Source of the DNA: an uncultured Succinatimonas sp.
GTDB taxonomy: Bacteria; Pseudomonadota; Gammaproteobacteria; Enterobacterales; Succinivibrionaceae
Length of the DNA: 37,722 bases
Direction: 5' to 3'
NCBI GenBank assembly: GCA_900317105.1
Contig: ONFP01000013.1
Coordinates: 1-37,722, forward strand
Each line of letters starts with the position of its first letter. Positions within the stretch are counted from its first letter, which is position 1. Below, one piece after another: positions 1-7,401 of this stretch. Under the pieces are notes generated by a model. It did not search any database, was not told the origin of the DNA, and saw only the letters and a program-made list of their open reading frames with translations. Made by a program: the position numbers and the translations under genes.

Positions 1-103
1 ATTTGATTTCAACATTGTTTAAAGTCTGTGAAGAAACGGCACCGGTAAAAACAAGGCATAACGCTGCCGCCAGATTTAATAGGATTTTTCTTATTCCTGT
101 CAT
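1..103 (-). CDS. N-terminus of a secreted protein (partial, runs off the window)
   Basis: Only the first 34 codons are present. They read as a Sec signal peptide: a basic start (Met-Thr-Gly-Ile-Arg-Lys), a hydrophobic stretch rich in Leu and Ala, and a small-residue cleavage region around Gly-Ala-Val-Ser-Ser. I chose the ATG at 103 because AGAG lies a sensible distance upstream; an in-frame ATG at 109 would be too close to it. The mature part is too short to name a family, so the function is unknown. The gene sits behind a minus-strand leader with alternative hairpins (149-284). Confidence 0.6.
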   Translation of the reverse strand, partial: MTGIRKILLNLAAALCLVFTGAVSSQTLNNVEIK

Positions 104-148
104 AAACATCTCTTACTGATTCCCATAAGGAAGTAAAAATAAAAAGAT

Positions 149-235
149 GGGTGCGGTAATGTTTTGTGTACTCATTATGTTCTGAAAGGAATTGTTATTA
201 GAATAAATTCCGCACCCACGTAAAGTTTGTGCGGG
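149..235 (-). promoter_or_regulatory. Possible attenuator: two mutually exclusive hairpins in the leader of the partial gene
   Basis: Read on the minus strand, CCGCAC-type arms at 229-235 can pair with the GTGCGG-type segment at 210-216. The same segment (GGGTGCGG, 217-210) can instead pair with CCGCACCC (156-149), which is followed by a U-rich run. This is the geometry of an antiterminator and a terminator. The loop of the second hairpin is long (53 nt), which weakens the case. What it would sense is not apparent. Confidence 0.35.
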
Positions 236-246
236 TATTATGAGGG

Positions 247-284
247 CAAAAAAAATGGCCTTACACGTAAGGGGGTCATTTTTT
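247..284. terminator. Bidirectional intrinsic terminator
   Basis: An inverted repeat built on GCCTTAC / GTAAGG is flanked by A-rich sequence on one side and T-rich sequence on the other, so it can work in both directions. On the minus strand it lies about 110 bp after the M15 peptidase stop codon. It also lies downstream of the candidate promoter at 319-347, so it may act as a leader terminator for the gene at 1-103. Confidence 0.6.
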
Positions 285-318
285 GTCAGAATCCCGGATA
301 ACCGTTTGATTTATATGT

Positions 319-347
319 ATTAAAAAAAAATTTTGAGTACATGTCAA
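319..347 (-). promoter_or_regulatory. Candidate sigma-70 promoter for the gene at 1-103
   Basis: On the minus strand TTGACA (347-342) is followed after 17 bp by TTTAAT (324-319), five of six matches to the -10 consensus. Transcription would start near 312, giving a leader of about 210 nt before the ATG at 103. That leader contains the hairpins at 149-284. Confidence 0.55.
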
Positions 348-390
348 TGAGCTCGACATGCACATAAAAGAGAAGAATTAATAGAAAGAA

Positions 391-1137
391 TTACTTCATG
401 ATTTCTTTTTCGAAATGACAGAAATCCTTTAGAGTCTTCCACTCTCCGCCCCAGGTAAAGCCATGAGAGATGAAGAGTTTGTAGGCAAGATCTTCCTTAT
501 CAATCTTGAACAGAAAGTCCTCGTCACGTTCACAGTATTCACCTGAATTCTTCGGCTGCACAAACAGCGAACCATCCTTTTTCAGCTTGCAGTAAGGATT
601 GGTACGAGGATTTAAATCAACCGCAAGACCGCGTGCATGATATGAAAGGAAGTCAGATCCGGTAATAAAACGGAACACAAAACAGGAGGTGTTATTGGCT
701 CCCATCTGAATTTCATCATCCGCATCAAAATCATCAGCAAGAAGGATATGCTCAATGGCGTATTTGTTCTTGTAAAGAATAAAGAAAATCTCTCTGAGAT
801 CTTCTGCGATCGCTCTATTGCAGACCATCTCACCAAGTCTTACCTTGTTCTCATGATCCACATGCAGCAATCTTAGATAACGCAGATCTTCCCTTTTTAT
901 AAAAGGATTATCCTGATAGGTGTTACCCTGCATTCTCTTCCATACATCATCGGGAATTTCACTGAGAGTAAAAAAGCTGTTCTCCCCATAGGTATCAAGC
1001 ATCTTCTCCTCAATAACCTCACCACCTTTAATGCTGCTGAGATCAAGAGTCTTAGCCTCACCGGCGAATGCAGAACAGCACAAGGCAAAGGCCCCAAATA
1101 CAGCAAAAAAGATTTTTCTCAGGGAAAAACAAGACAT
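391..1137 (-). CDS. Secreted M15-family peptidase (D-Ala-D-Ala carboxypeptidase / L-Ala-D-Glu endopeptidase-like)
   Basis: The protein has 248 aa. Residues 1-25 are a Sec signal peptide ending Cys-Ser-Ala-Phe-Ala, so it should act in the periplasm on peptidoglycan stem peptides. The M15 zinc-peptidase motifs are visible: Ser-Tyr-His-Ala-Arg-Gly with His167, Ala-Val-Asp with Asp174, then Gly-Gly-Glu-Trp with Glu232 and Cys-His-Phe-Glu with His241. This spacing fits the VanY/CwlK-like M15 branch. The start at 1137 is preceded by GGAGG at good distance; an upstream in-frame ATG at 1182 would add 15 residues ahead of the signal peptide and lacks a better site. Substrate and exact bond specificity cannot be told from sequence. 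Confidence 0.8.
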   Translation of the reverse strand: MSCFSLRKIFFAVFGAFALCCSAFAGEAKTLDLSSIKGGEVIEEKMLDTYGENSFFTLSEIPDDVWKRMQGNTYQDNPFIKREDLRYLRLLHVDHENKVRLGEMVCNRAIAEDLREIFFILYKNKYAIEHILLADDFDADDEIQMGANNTSCFVFRFITGSDFLSYHARGLAVDLNPRTNPYCKLKKDGSLFVQPKNSGEYCERDEDFLFKIDKEDLAYKLFISHGFTWGGEWKTLKDFCHFEKEIMK

Positions 1138-1433
1138 AAATACTCCTCCACTACTATATAAGAGTATACATAGAAAAAACAAAGCGCTTTTTTTTAATAA
1201 TTCTCTTTATTCCTTGCCTAGAAAAGTCAGACAGACTCTTGTGTATAATACTGTTTCCAAACTGTCACGCAAAGCTTATTCAGCCATTGGATGCGATATA
1301 AATGCCTTTTTACTGATAATTTTTTTTAATCTTTTTCTAAGAAAATGTTACATAGGTCAAAAATGGTATACAATAGCGCATATTTTTTTTCTAAAGACTC
1401 AAAGTCAGAGTTATTTATCTCGGGGTTTACCAC

Positions 1434-3272
1434 ATGGATGTTCAGAAGATCCGTAACATTGCTATTATTGCTCATGTTGATCACGGAAAAACAACACTAG
1501 TTGATAAATTACTGCGCCAGTCAGGAACTCTTGACCGTAACGAAATCGGTCAGGAACGTATCATGGACTCAAATGATATCGAAAAAGAGCGTGGTATTAC
1601 TATTCTTTCAAAAAATACTGCTATCAACTGGAAAGATTACCGCATTAATATCGTTGATACCCCAGGCCACGCTGATTTCGGTGGTGAAGTAGAACGTGTT
1701 ATGTCTATGGTTGACTCAGTACTGCTGCTTGTAGATGCAGTAGACGGCCCAATGCCACAGACACGCTTCGTAACTCAGAAGGCTTTCGCTGCAGGTTTAA
1801 AGCCAATTGTTGTTATCAACAAGTGTGACCGTGAAGGCGCAAGACCAGACTGGGTTATAGATCAGATTTTCGATCTGTTCGACAATCTTGGCGCAACAGA
1901 TGAGCAGCTGGATTTCCCAGTAGTTTATGCTTCAGCTTTCCAGGGATGGGCATCCTTGGAACTTGATAATCACGGCGACAACATGGAGCCACTGTTCCAG
2001 GCTATCGTTGACAAGGTAAGCCCTCCAGATGCTGATCTTGAAGGTCCATTCCAGATGCAGATCTCTTCACTTGATTTCACCTCATACGTAGGTGTTATCG
2101 GTGTTGGCCGTGTTAAGCGCGGTGTAGCCAAGGCAAATCAGGCAGTAACCATCATTGACCGTGACGGCAATACCCGTACCGGCAAGATTGGTCAGGTTCT
2201 GGGCTACCTAGGTCTTCACAGAACACAGGTTGAAAGTGCAGAGGCTGGTGACATTATTGCAGTTACCGGTTTAGGCGAGCTGAAGATTTCAGATACCATC
2301 TGTGACAATTCAGCTGTTGAAGCTCTGCCAGCCTTATCAGTTGATGAGCCTACAGTTTCCATGAACTTCTGCGTTAACACCTCTCCATTTGCAGGTCGTG
2401 AAGGTAAGTTCATTACTTCAAGAAACATTGAAGAAAGATTACGTGAAGAGCTGGTTCACAACGTTGCTCTGCGTGTTGAAGCTACAGAAGATACCGACCG
2501 ATTCAAGGTATCAGGCCGTGGTGAGCTGCACCTGTCTGTTCTGATCGAAGAGATGCGTCGTGAAGGCTACGAGCTGGCTGTATCCCGTCCAGAGGTTATT
2601 CTTCACAAGGAAGGCGGCAGAACTCTTGAGCCATATGAGATCCTGACACTGGATCTTCAGGAAGAGCACCAGGGTCCTGTTATGGAAGAGCTTGGTCTGC
2701 GTAAGGGCGAACTTAAGAACATGGTTCCAGACGGAAAGGGACGTGTTCGTCTTGATTACCGTATTCCAGCACGTGGTCTTATCGGGTACCAGTCTCTATA
2801 TATGACTCTAACCTCAGGTACCGGTTTAATGTTCCACACCTTCGACAGCTACGATGAGTATGCAGGCGGCAGCATCGGCGAGAGACAGAATGGTGTTCTG
2901 ATCTCAAATGATACCGGTAAGGCTGTTCCATATGCTCTATGGTTCCTGCAGGAGCGTGGCAGACTGTTTGTATCTCCAGGTGAAGAGATCTACGAGGGAG
3001 AGGTTATCGGCCTGCACGTTCGTTCAAACGATCTGACTGTTAACCCATTAAAGACCAAGAAGCTGACCAACGTTCGTGCAGCAGGTTCGGACGATAACAT
3101 TATCCTGACCCCAGCTGTTAAGATGACTCTGGAGCAGGCTCTTGAGTTCATCAATGAGGACGAGCTGGTTGAGGTTACCCCTCAGAGCATCAGAATCCGT
3201 AAGAAGAATCTGTCTGAACTTGATCGTGTTCGTGCATTCAGAGCCGCTGGCGGTAAGAAAGCTGACGAATAA
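1434..3272 (+). CDS. typA: Ribosome-associated GTPase TypA/BipA
   Basis: A translational GTPase of the elongation factor family that binds the ribosome and supports 50S assembly and stress or cold adaptation. At 612 aa it is close to the E. coli protein. The G1 loop AHVDHGKTT is at residues 13-21, RGITI (G2) near 53-57, DTPGH (G3) at 75-79 and NKCD (G4) at 129-132, followed by the EF-G-like domains III and V and the TypA-specific C-terminus. Upstream are a TATAAT at 1244-1249 and a TATACAAT near 1367-1374, either of which could belong to its promoter. In E. coli typA is divergent from glnA-glnL-glnG; here it is co-directional with glnLG and glnA is absent from between them. Confidence 0.95.
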   Translation: MDVQKIRNIAIIAHVDHGKTTLVDKLLRQSGTLDRNEIGQERIMDSNDIEKERGITILSKNTAINWKDYRINIVDTPGHADFGGEVERVMSMVDSVLLLVDAVDGPMPQTRFVTQKAFAAGLKPIVVINKCDREGARPDWVIDQIFDLFDNLGATDEQLDFPVVYASAFQGWASLELDNHGDNMEPLFQAIVDKVSPPDADLEGPFQMQISSLDFTSYVGVIGVGRVKRGVAKANQAVTIIDRDGNTRTGKIGQVLGYLGLHRTQVESAEAGDIIAVTGLGELKISDTICDNSAVEALPALSVDEPTVSMNFCVNTSPFAGREGKFITSRNIEERLREELVHNVALRVEATEDTDRFKVSGRGELHLSVLIEEMRREGYELAVSRPEVILHKEGGRTLEPYEILTLDLQEEHQGPVMEELGLRKGELKNMVPDGKGRVRLDYRIPARGLIGYQSLYMTLTSGTGLMFHTFDSYDEYAGGSIGERQNGVLISNDTGKAVPYALWFLQERGRLFVSPGEEIYEGEVIGLHVRSNDLTVNPLKTKKLTNVRAAGSDDNIILTPAVKMTLEQALEFINEDELVEVTPQSIRIRKKNLSELDRVRAFRAAGGKKADE

Positions 3273-3291
3273 GACAAAAGTTTAGGATCAT

Positions 3292-3326
3292 AAAGCCTGT
3301 CCCATTTTGGTGCAGGCTTTTTTATT
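3292..3326 (+). terminator. Intrinsic terminator of typA
   Basis: AAAGCCTG (3292-3299) pairs perfectly with CAGGCTTT (3313-3320), followed by a T-rich run. It lies 19 bp past the typA stop codon. Confidence 0.85.
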
Positions 3327-3387
3327 ACCAAAAATTCTAGGTAGATCAAGTTAATATCAGGTTTAACTGCTGTAAAGCGCAAAATAG

Positions 3388-3404
3388 TGCACTATTTTTG
3401 TGCT
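3388..3404 (+). promoter_or_regulatory. Candidate NtrC-binding site upstream of glnL
   Basis: The sequence TGCACT-N5-TGTGCT resembles the enterobacterial NtrC site TGCACY-N5-RGTGCA in both half-sites and spacing. It sits 70 bp upstream of the glnL start, where autoregulation by NtrC would be expected. A second half-site, TGCACTA, lies at 3444-3450 beside a possible -10 element (TATTAT, 3449-3454). I see no GG-N10-GC (sigma-54) promoter between typA and glnL. Confidence 0.5.
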
Positions 3405-3474
3405 ATTTTCGAATTTTGTGATAAAGTGTAAGAAAATATCACATGCACTATTATAGAACGTTATAGGCAATCTG

Positions 3475-4572
3475 ATGTCCGAAATTGATAAGGCAAATGT
3501 ATTAGAAAACCTGACAACGGCGGTAATGATCACGAACAAGGAAATGAATATCCTTTACGCGAATACCGCTGCTGAACAGCTGTGTGGAATATCGAGAAAT
3601 CGTCTGCAGACACAGAAGCTGTCCGATCTGGTGGATAGAGAAGAAATCACGCTGATAGATACGCTGAATAATCCTGATTTCAATATCAATTTCCAAGGTT
3701 TCTCCGCCGCCGATGTGCGTTTTTCTCCTTATCCTGGCAAATCCTCCAAAGCCGACCTTACCATCTTCCAGTATACATACAATAATTTTGACGGATTCAT
3801 AGTTGAGATTCACCCTATTGCCCATCAGGAAAAACTTATCAACCAGGCTCAGCAGAATCTTCAGTACAATGCTGCCCGTGACCTTATTCGCAACCTGGCA
3901 CACGAAATCAAGAATCCTTTGGGAGGCATCAGAGGCGCAGCTCAGCTTATTGAGATGACATATGCTGATAAGGTTGAGAATCTTAGGGAATATACCAAGG
4001 TTATTATTGAACAGACTGACCGTCTCAAGGTACTGGTCAACAACCTGTTAGGACCTCAGCGACCAAATCCACTTACCGAGGTCAATATACACTACCTGAT
4101 TGAGAAGGTTATTAAACTTGTACAGATGCAGGATAACTGCAAGCGAATCAGAATTGAGCGTGACTACGATCCTTCCCTGCCAGAACTCGCTTTAGACTCT
4201 GACTCCATTGAGCAGGTAATCCTCAACATTGTAAACAACGCTATTGATGCGCTGGATAATGAGGTCTTTACTGATCCTTTCATTAAGATTAGAACCCGTG
4301 CTAGCTTCAGAACCATCATCAGAGAAACAAAATACCCTCTATGCATGGTGATCTCAATCATCAACAACGGACCACAGATTAGTGAACAATTAAAAAAGAC
4401 TCTGTTTTATCCAATGGTAACCACCAAGCCTAACGGGAACGGACTGGGATTATCTTTGGCTCTAAACATAATCGAACGCCATAATGGAACCATCGAGTGT
4501 CTGTCAGATGCTCACGAAACAACTTTTAAAATAATTTTACCAATCAAAACAGAAAATCACGGAGAATACTGA
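3475..4572 (+). CDS. glnL: Nitrogen-regulation sensor histidine kinase/phosphatase NtrB (GlnL), with altered G1 box
   Basis: Cytoplasmic partner of NtrC; in the family it phosphorylates or dephosphorylates NtrC under control of PII protein. The 365-aa protein has a PAS-like sensor region (about 10-115), the H box HEIKNPLGG with His143, the N box around Asn251-Asn255 and a G2 loop GNGLGLS at 331-337. The G1 box normally reads DNGPG; here it is NNGPQ (297-301), so the conserved Asp that contacts the adenine and the last Gly are both replaced. The rest of the domain, including LFYPMV, is well conserved. Translation starts at the ATG at 3475; the gene ends 2 bp before glnG, so the pair is one operon. 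Identity is sure; kinase activity is doubtful. Confidence 0.92.
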   Translation: MSEIDKANVLENLTTAVMITNKEMNILYANTAAEQLCGISRNRLQTQKLSDLVDREEITLIDTLNNPDFNINFQGFSAADVRFSPYPGKSSKADLTIFQYTYNNFDGFIVEIHPIAHQEKLINQAQQNLQYNAARDLIRNLAHEIKNPLGGIRGAAQLIEMTYADKVENLREYTKVIIEQTDRLKVLVNNLLGPQRPNPLTEVNIHYLIEKVIKLVQMQDNCKRIRIERDYDPSLPELALDSDSIEQVILNIVNNAIDALDNEVFTDPFIKIRTRASFRTIIRETKYPLCMVISIINNGPQISEQLKKTLFYPMVTTKPNGNGLGLSLALNIIERHNGTIECLSDAHETTFKIILPIKTENHGEY

Positions 4573-4574
4573 TA

Positions 4575-6011
4575 ATGAATCCAATGATTTGGGTAATAGA
4601 CGATGATGCAAGCATTCGTTTTGTTTTCGATAAAGCATTAGATGTTAACAGCATTAATCACCGTTTATTTGAGAATGCAGAAGCAGCTCTTGAAGCAATC
4701 AAAAAGGAAACCCCTGATGTTATTGTCTCAGACATCAAAATGCCAGGTATCGACGGACTTGAGCTCATCAAAGCCGTTCACGAGGTAGACGAGAACATTC
4801 CATTCATTATCATGACTGCTCATTCCGACCTGTCTGCTGCAATTGATGCCTTCAATGAGGGCTCATTTGAATACCTGCCAAAGCCTTTTGATATCGATCA
4901 GGCAGTTGCAGTTATCAGAAGAGCTGCTGTTCACAGAGTTAACATGCTGCAGCTGGTTAGCCAGAGAAACCGCAATACTCTCATGAATGCTCCTGTTGAG
5001 CAGAAAGAGGAAAACGAGATTATCGGTAAATCACCTGCAATGCAGGAAGTCTTCAAGTTTATCGGCCGTGTTTCCAAGACTGATCTTCCTGTACTGATTC
5101 ACGGTGAAATCGGGACCGGCAGAGGACAGGTTGCCAAGGCTCTGCACAACCACGGAGAGAGAACCTCCAAGAACTTTGTGTCTATCAATATCTCTTCCGT
5201 TCCACAGGAAATGGTTAAGTATGAGCTTTTTGGTGATTTGACCAAAGATCCTTCAAACTGTGCAATCGCCAAGGCCGAAGGCGGTACTCTATTCATCAGC
5301 GAAATCAACGATCTGCCAATGGACTGCCAGTCAAGACTGTTAAAGCTCCTGCAGACAGGCGAATACACCAACATCAACAGCACCACAGCAATCAAGTCAA
5401 ACATAAGAGTTATAGCTTCAACCTCTCAGGATTTAGAGGCTAAGATTGCCAAAGGCACATTTAATTCTGATCTGTTCTACAGACTGAACATCATCAATAT
5501 CAATATTCCGCCTCTAAGAGACAGAAATAATGATATTCCTCTGTTAACCAAGCACTTCCTGGCTCAGGCTGCAGCCGAGGGCCATACCGAGCCTAAAAAG
5601 CTGACCTCTGAGGTTCTTGTATTCCTGTGCCGTCTTCCATGGCCTGGCAATGTCCGTCAGCTAAAGAATCTGTGCAAGTACCTGACCATTATGGTTACCG
5701 GACGTGATATTCAGCTGGTTGATCTGCCATCAGAGTTCCTGCATGCCAACAGCAACCAGAACAAGAATACCTCAGGAGGAGCTGTTTCCAAAGAGAATCA
5801 GTCCTGGCAGGATATGCTCAGAAGCTGGGTGGATGCAAAGCTTAAGGCAGGTGAAAGAGATATTCTTAATGAGGCTGTGCCTGAGTTTGAAAAGGTTATG
5901 CTTGAGGCTACCCTGACCTTTACCGGCAACCACAAGCAGGAATCAGCCAAGCTTTTAGGCTGGGGTAGAAATACTCTGACCAGAAAGATTAAGGAACTGA
6001 ACCTTAAATAA
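4575..6011 (+). CDS. glnG: NtrC (GlnG) response regulator with a degenerate AAA+ domain lacking GAFTGA
   Basis: The 478-aa protein has the family's three domains. The receiver (1-120) is intact with Asp53 in SDIKMPG. The C-terminal Fis-type helix-turn-helix (about 450-475) is nearly identical to E. coli NtrC. The central AAA+ domain is not intact. Walker A reads GEIGTGRG (177-184) with Arg183 in place of Lys. After ELFG (217-220) the GAFTGA loop that contacts sigma-54 is missing, and the segment up to GGTLF is 6 residues shorter than in E. coli. Walker B has Ser242 in place of Asp (FISEI), and the first arginine finger is Asn297 while Arg303 remains. The WPGNVRQL motif is kept. It probably binds DNA in a phosphorylation-dependent way but cannot act as a classical sigma-54 activator. 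The reading frame is unbroken, so this is not a simple pseudogene. Confidence 0.92.
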   Translation: MNPMIWVIDDDASIRFVFDKALDVNSINHRLFENAEAALEAIKKETPDVIVSDIKMPGIDGLELIKAVHEVDENIPFIIMTAHSDLSAAIDAFNEGSFEYLPKPFDIDQAVAVIRRAAVHRVNMLQLVSQRNRNTLMNAPVEQKEENEIIGKSPAMQEVFKFIGRVSKTDLPVLIHGEIGTGRGQVAKALHNHGERTSKNFVSINISSVPQEMVKYELFGDLTKDPSNCAIAKAEGGTLFISEINDLPMDCQSRLLKLLQTGEYTNINSTTAIKSNIRVIASTSQDLEAKIAKGTFNSDLFYRLNIININIPPLRDRNNDIPLLTKHFLAQAAAEGHTEPKKLTSEVLVFLCRLPWPGNVRQLKNLCKYLTIMVTGRDIQLVDLPSEFLHANSNQNKNTSGGAVSKENQSWQDMLRSWVDAKLKAGERDILNEAVPEFEKVMLEATLTFTGNHKQESAKLLGWGRNTLTRKIKELNLK

Positions 6012-6044
6012 GCTCAAAGCATTTCATAGTAATGTTTTTTTTAA

Positions 6045-6077
6045 GTGCAGGTCTGCAGATGCAAACCTGCATTTTTC
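6045..6077 (+). terminator. Intrinsic terminator of glnLG
   Basis: TGCAGGT (6046-6052) pairs with ACCTGCA (6065-6071), followed by TTTTTC. It lies 35 bp after the glnG stop codon. Confidence 0.75.
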
Positions 6078-6181
6078 TTATATAAAGAAAAAAATTTCCC
6101 CGTATTTCCTGTCTTTTAAGCTGTTTAGTCTTAATTATTTTTCCTTATTTTCAATAAGTTATTCTTTTATTAGTTAAAAAC

Positions 6182-6210
6182 TATAACTGATAATTAAAAA
6201 TTAGTATTAG
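6182..6210 (+). promoter_or_regulatory. Conserved dyad, copy 1 (upstream of the met leader)
   Basis: TATAA directly followed by CTGATAAT-N8-AGTATTAG. The two 8-bp arms are imperfect inverted repeats (6 of 8 complementary). The same 21 fixed positions recur, with identical spacing, at 10400-10428 upstream of the oxidoreductase operon. Likely an operator or a shared promoter core; the regulator is unknown. Confidence 0.55.
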
Positions 6211-6302
6211 CCAAAAAAATCATTACAGATAACAATAGTCCCATCGAAAGATAACCAACAATAAAAACAGAAATCCTCTAAATAGAAAATTTAAGGAATA
6301 TT

Positions 6303-6434
6303 ATGAAAAATAATCAGTTATACCATCAGCTAGAAGCTGTCTTCAAGGAAGAAGCAGTCTTTGTTTCTGACCTTAGAATTACCTTCAACAAATACTCTGA
6401 CGTCACCTCTGACTGTATGTGTATGTGCATGTAG
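6303..6434 (+). CDS. Leader peptide ending Cys-Met-Cys-Met-Cys-Met (putative attenuator of metQNI)
   Basis: A 43-aa ORF with a good ribosome site (AAGGA, 6 nt before the ATG) whose last six codons are TGT ATG TGT ATG TGC ATG before TAG. It lies 81 bp upstream of metQ on the same strand and has no resemblance to a known functional protein. Alternating Cys and Met codons directly before a methionine-transport operon fit a leader peptide whose translation reports the supply of charged Cys- and Met-tRNA. A hairpin CAGCT-AGA-AGCTG (6327-6339) lies within the ORF, and another, TGTGC-ATGTA-GCACA (6424-6438), overlaps the last codons and the stop, so a ribosome there would melt it. A T8 run at 6474-6481 follows but has no strong stem before it, so the downstream mechanism is open. 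Confidence 0.7.
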   Translation: MKNNQLYHQLEAVFKEEAVFVSDLRITFNKYSDVTSDCMCMCM

Positions 6435-6515
6435 CACAACCGGCAACAGTAAATTTCAAATAGTTAAATTAAGTTTTTTTTCGCAGTTCCATGTGTAACT
6501 GTCAGGAGTTTTATC

Positions 6516-7367
6516 ATGTCAAAATTTTCAAAGAAGAATATATTACTAACTGTTTTTTCAGCATTTTTAGCCTTTTCTCTAACCGCCTGCAACGATGACA
6601 GCAACAAGTCAGCCAAGGCAGATACTGTTCCTGAGCACATCAAAATCGGTGTGGTACCAGGACCATACAAAGATCTGCTAAAGAATCATCTGACCAAGGT
6701 GGTTGAGAGCAGAGGACATAAGCTTGATTTCGTGGAATTCTCAGACTGGGTTCAGCCTGATTCCGCTCTGGATGCAGGAGAAATCGACGCCAATCTGTTC
6801 CAGCATTCAATCTACCTGAAGGCAATTGTAGAAAACCAGGGGCTAAAGCTTGATGAGGTTATCAATGTACCAACCTTAGGCCTGTTCGCCTTCTCAGATA
6901 AGGTTAAATCTCTGGATGACCTGAAAGACGGAGCTTTGGTTGCCCTGCCAAATGATGCGGTAAACCTCTCCCGCGCGCTGAGATTCGCCCGCGATGCCGG
7001 TATTATCACTCTCAAAGCTGATAAGGATGATCTCAAGGCCTCAATAGCTGATATCGACCAGAATCCTAAACACCTGAACTTTGTACCAATGGAAGCAGCT
7101 CAGCTACCTCGTTCTCTGGATTCAACCGATCTGGCCCTGGTACCAGGCAACTATGCCTATGAAGCAAAACTCCCATTTGACAAGGCCCTTGCCAAGGAGA
7201 AGGTTTCAGAGCCAATCAAACTGGTGGTTACCGTACAGAGCGACCGTGTAAATACAGTTGGAGCCTTCTTAAAGGATGCAGTTGCAAGCAGAGAGTTCAC
7301 CTCATCAGTGAATGCAGATCCTCTATACAGAGATTTTGCTAAACCACAGTGGTGGCCTGCAAACTGA
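6516..7367 (+). CDS. metQ: Methionine ABC transporter substrate-binding lipoprotein MetQ
   Basis: Binds methionine in the periplasm and delivers it to MetNI. The 283-aa protein starts with a lipoprotein signal peptide with lipobox Leu-Thr-Ala-Cys, Cys25 being the lipidated residue. The rest matches the NlpA/MetQ family: an IKIGVVPGPYKDLL-type start after the signal, a DANLFQH motif, and a C-terminal tail ending in Lys-Pro-Gln-Trp-Trp. A CAGGAG site precedes the ATG. A short hairpin, CAGTT (6484-6488) with AACTG (6497-6501), lies just before that site and may affect access. The gene is followed by metN and metI with short gaps, and the operon is preceded by the Cys-Met leader peptide. Confidence 0.93.
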   Translation: MSKFSKKNILLTVFSAFLAFSLTACNDDSNKSAKADTVPEHIKIGVVPGPYKDLLKNHLTKVVESRGHKLDFVEFSDWVQPDSALDAGEIDANLFQHSIYLKAIVENQGLKLDEVINVPTLGLFAFSDKVKSLDDLKDGALVALPNDAVNLSRALRFARDAGIITLKADKDDLKASIADIDQNPKHLNFVPMEAAQLPRSLDSTDLALVPGNYAYEAKLPFDKALAKEKVSEPIKLVVTVQSDRVNTVGAFLKDAVASREFTSSVNADPLYRDFAKPQWWPAN

Positions 7368-7401
7368 TAAGAATAAATATAACCTTTATCGGAAATAAAA
7401 A

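Noticed and set aside
1031-1456. A 141-codon plus-strand frame overlapping the M15 gene and the typA start
   Set aside because: It runs antisense to the signal peptide region of the M15 gene and through the typA promoter; composition is not protein-like and it has no ribosome site.
3502-3903. A 133-codon minus-strand frame
   Set aside because: Antisense to glnL, whose protein match is unambiguous.
6451-6482. T8 run after the met leader as an intrinsic terminator
   Set aside because: The only stem before it is five A-T pairs (AATTT / AAATT), too weak to count as a terminator.
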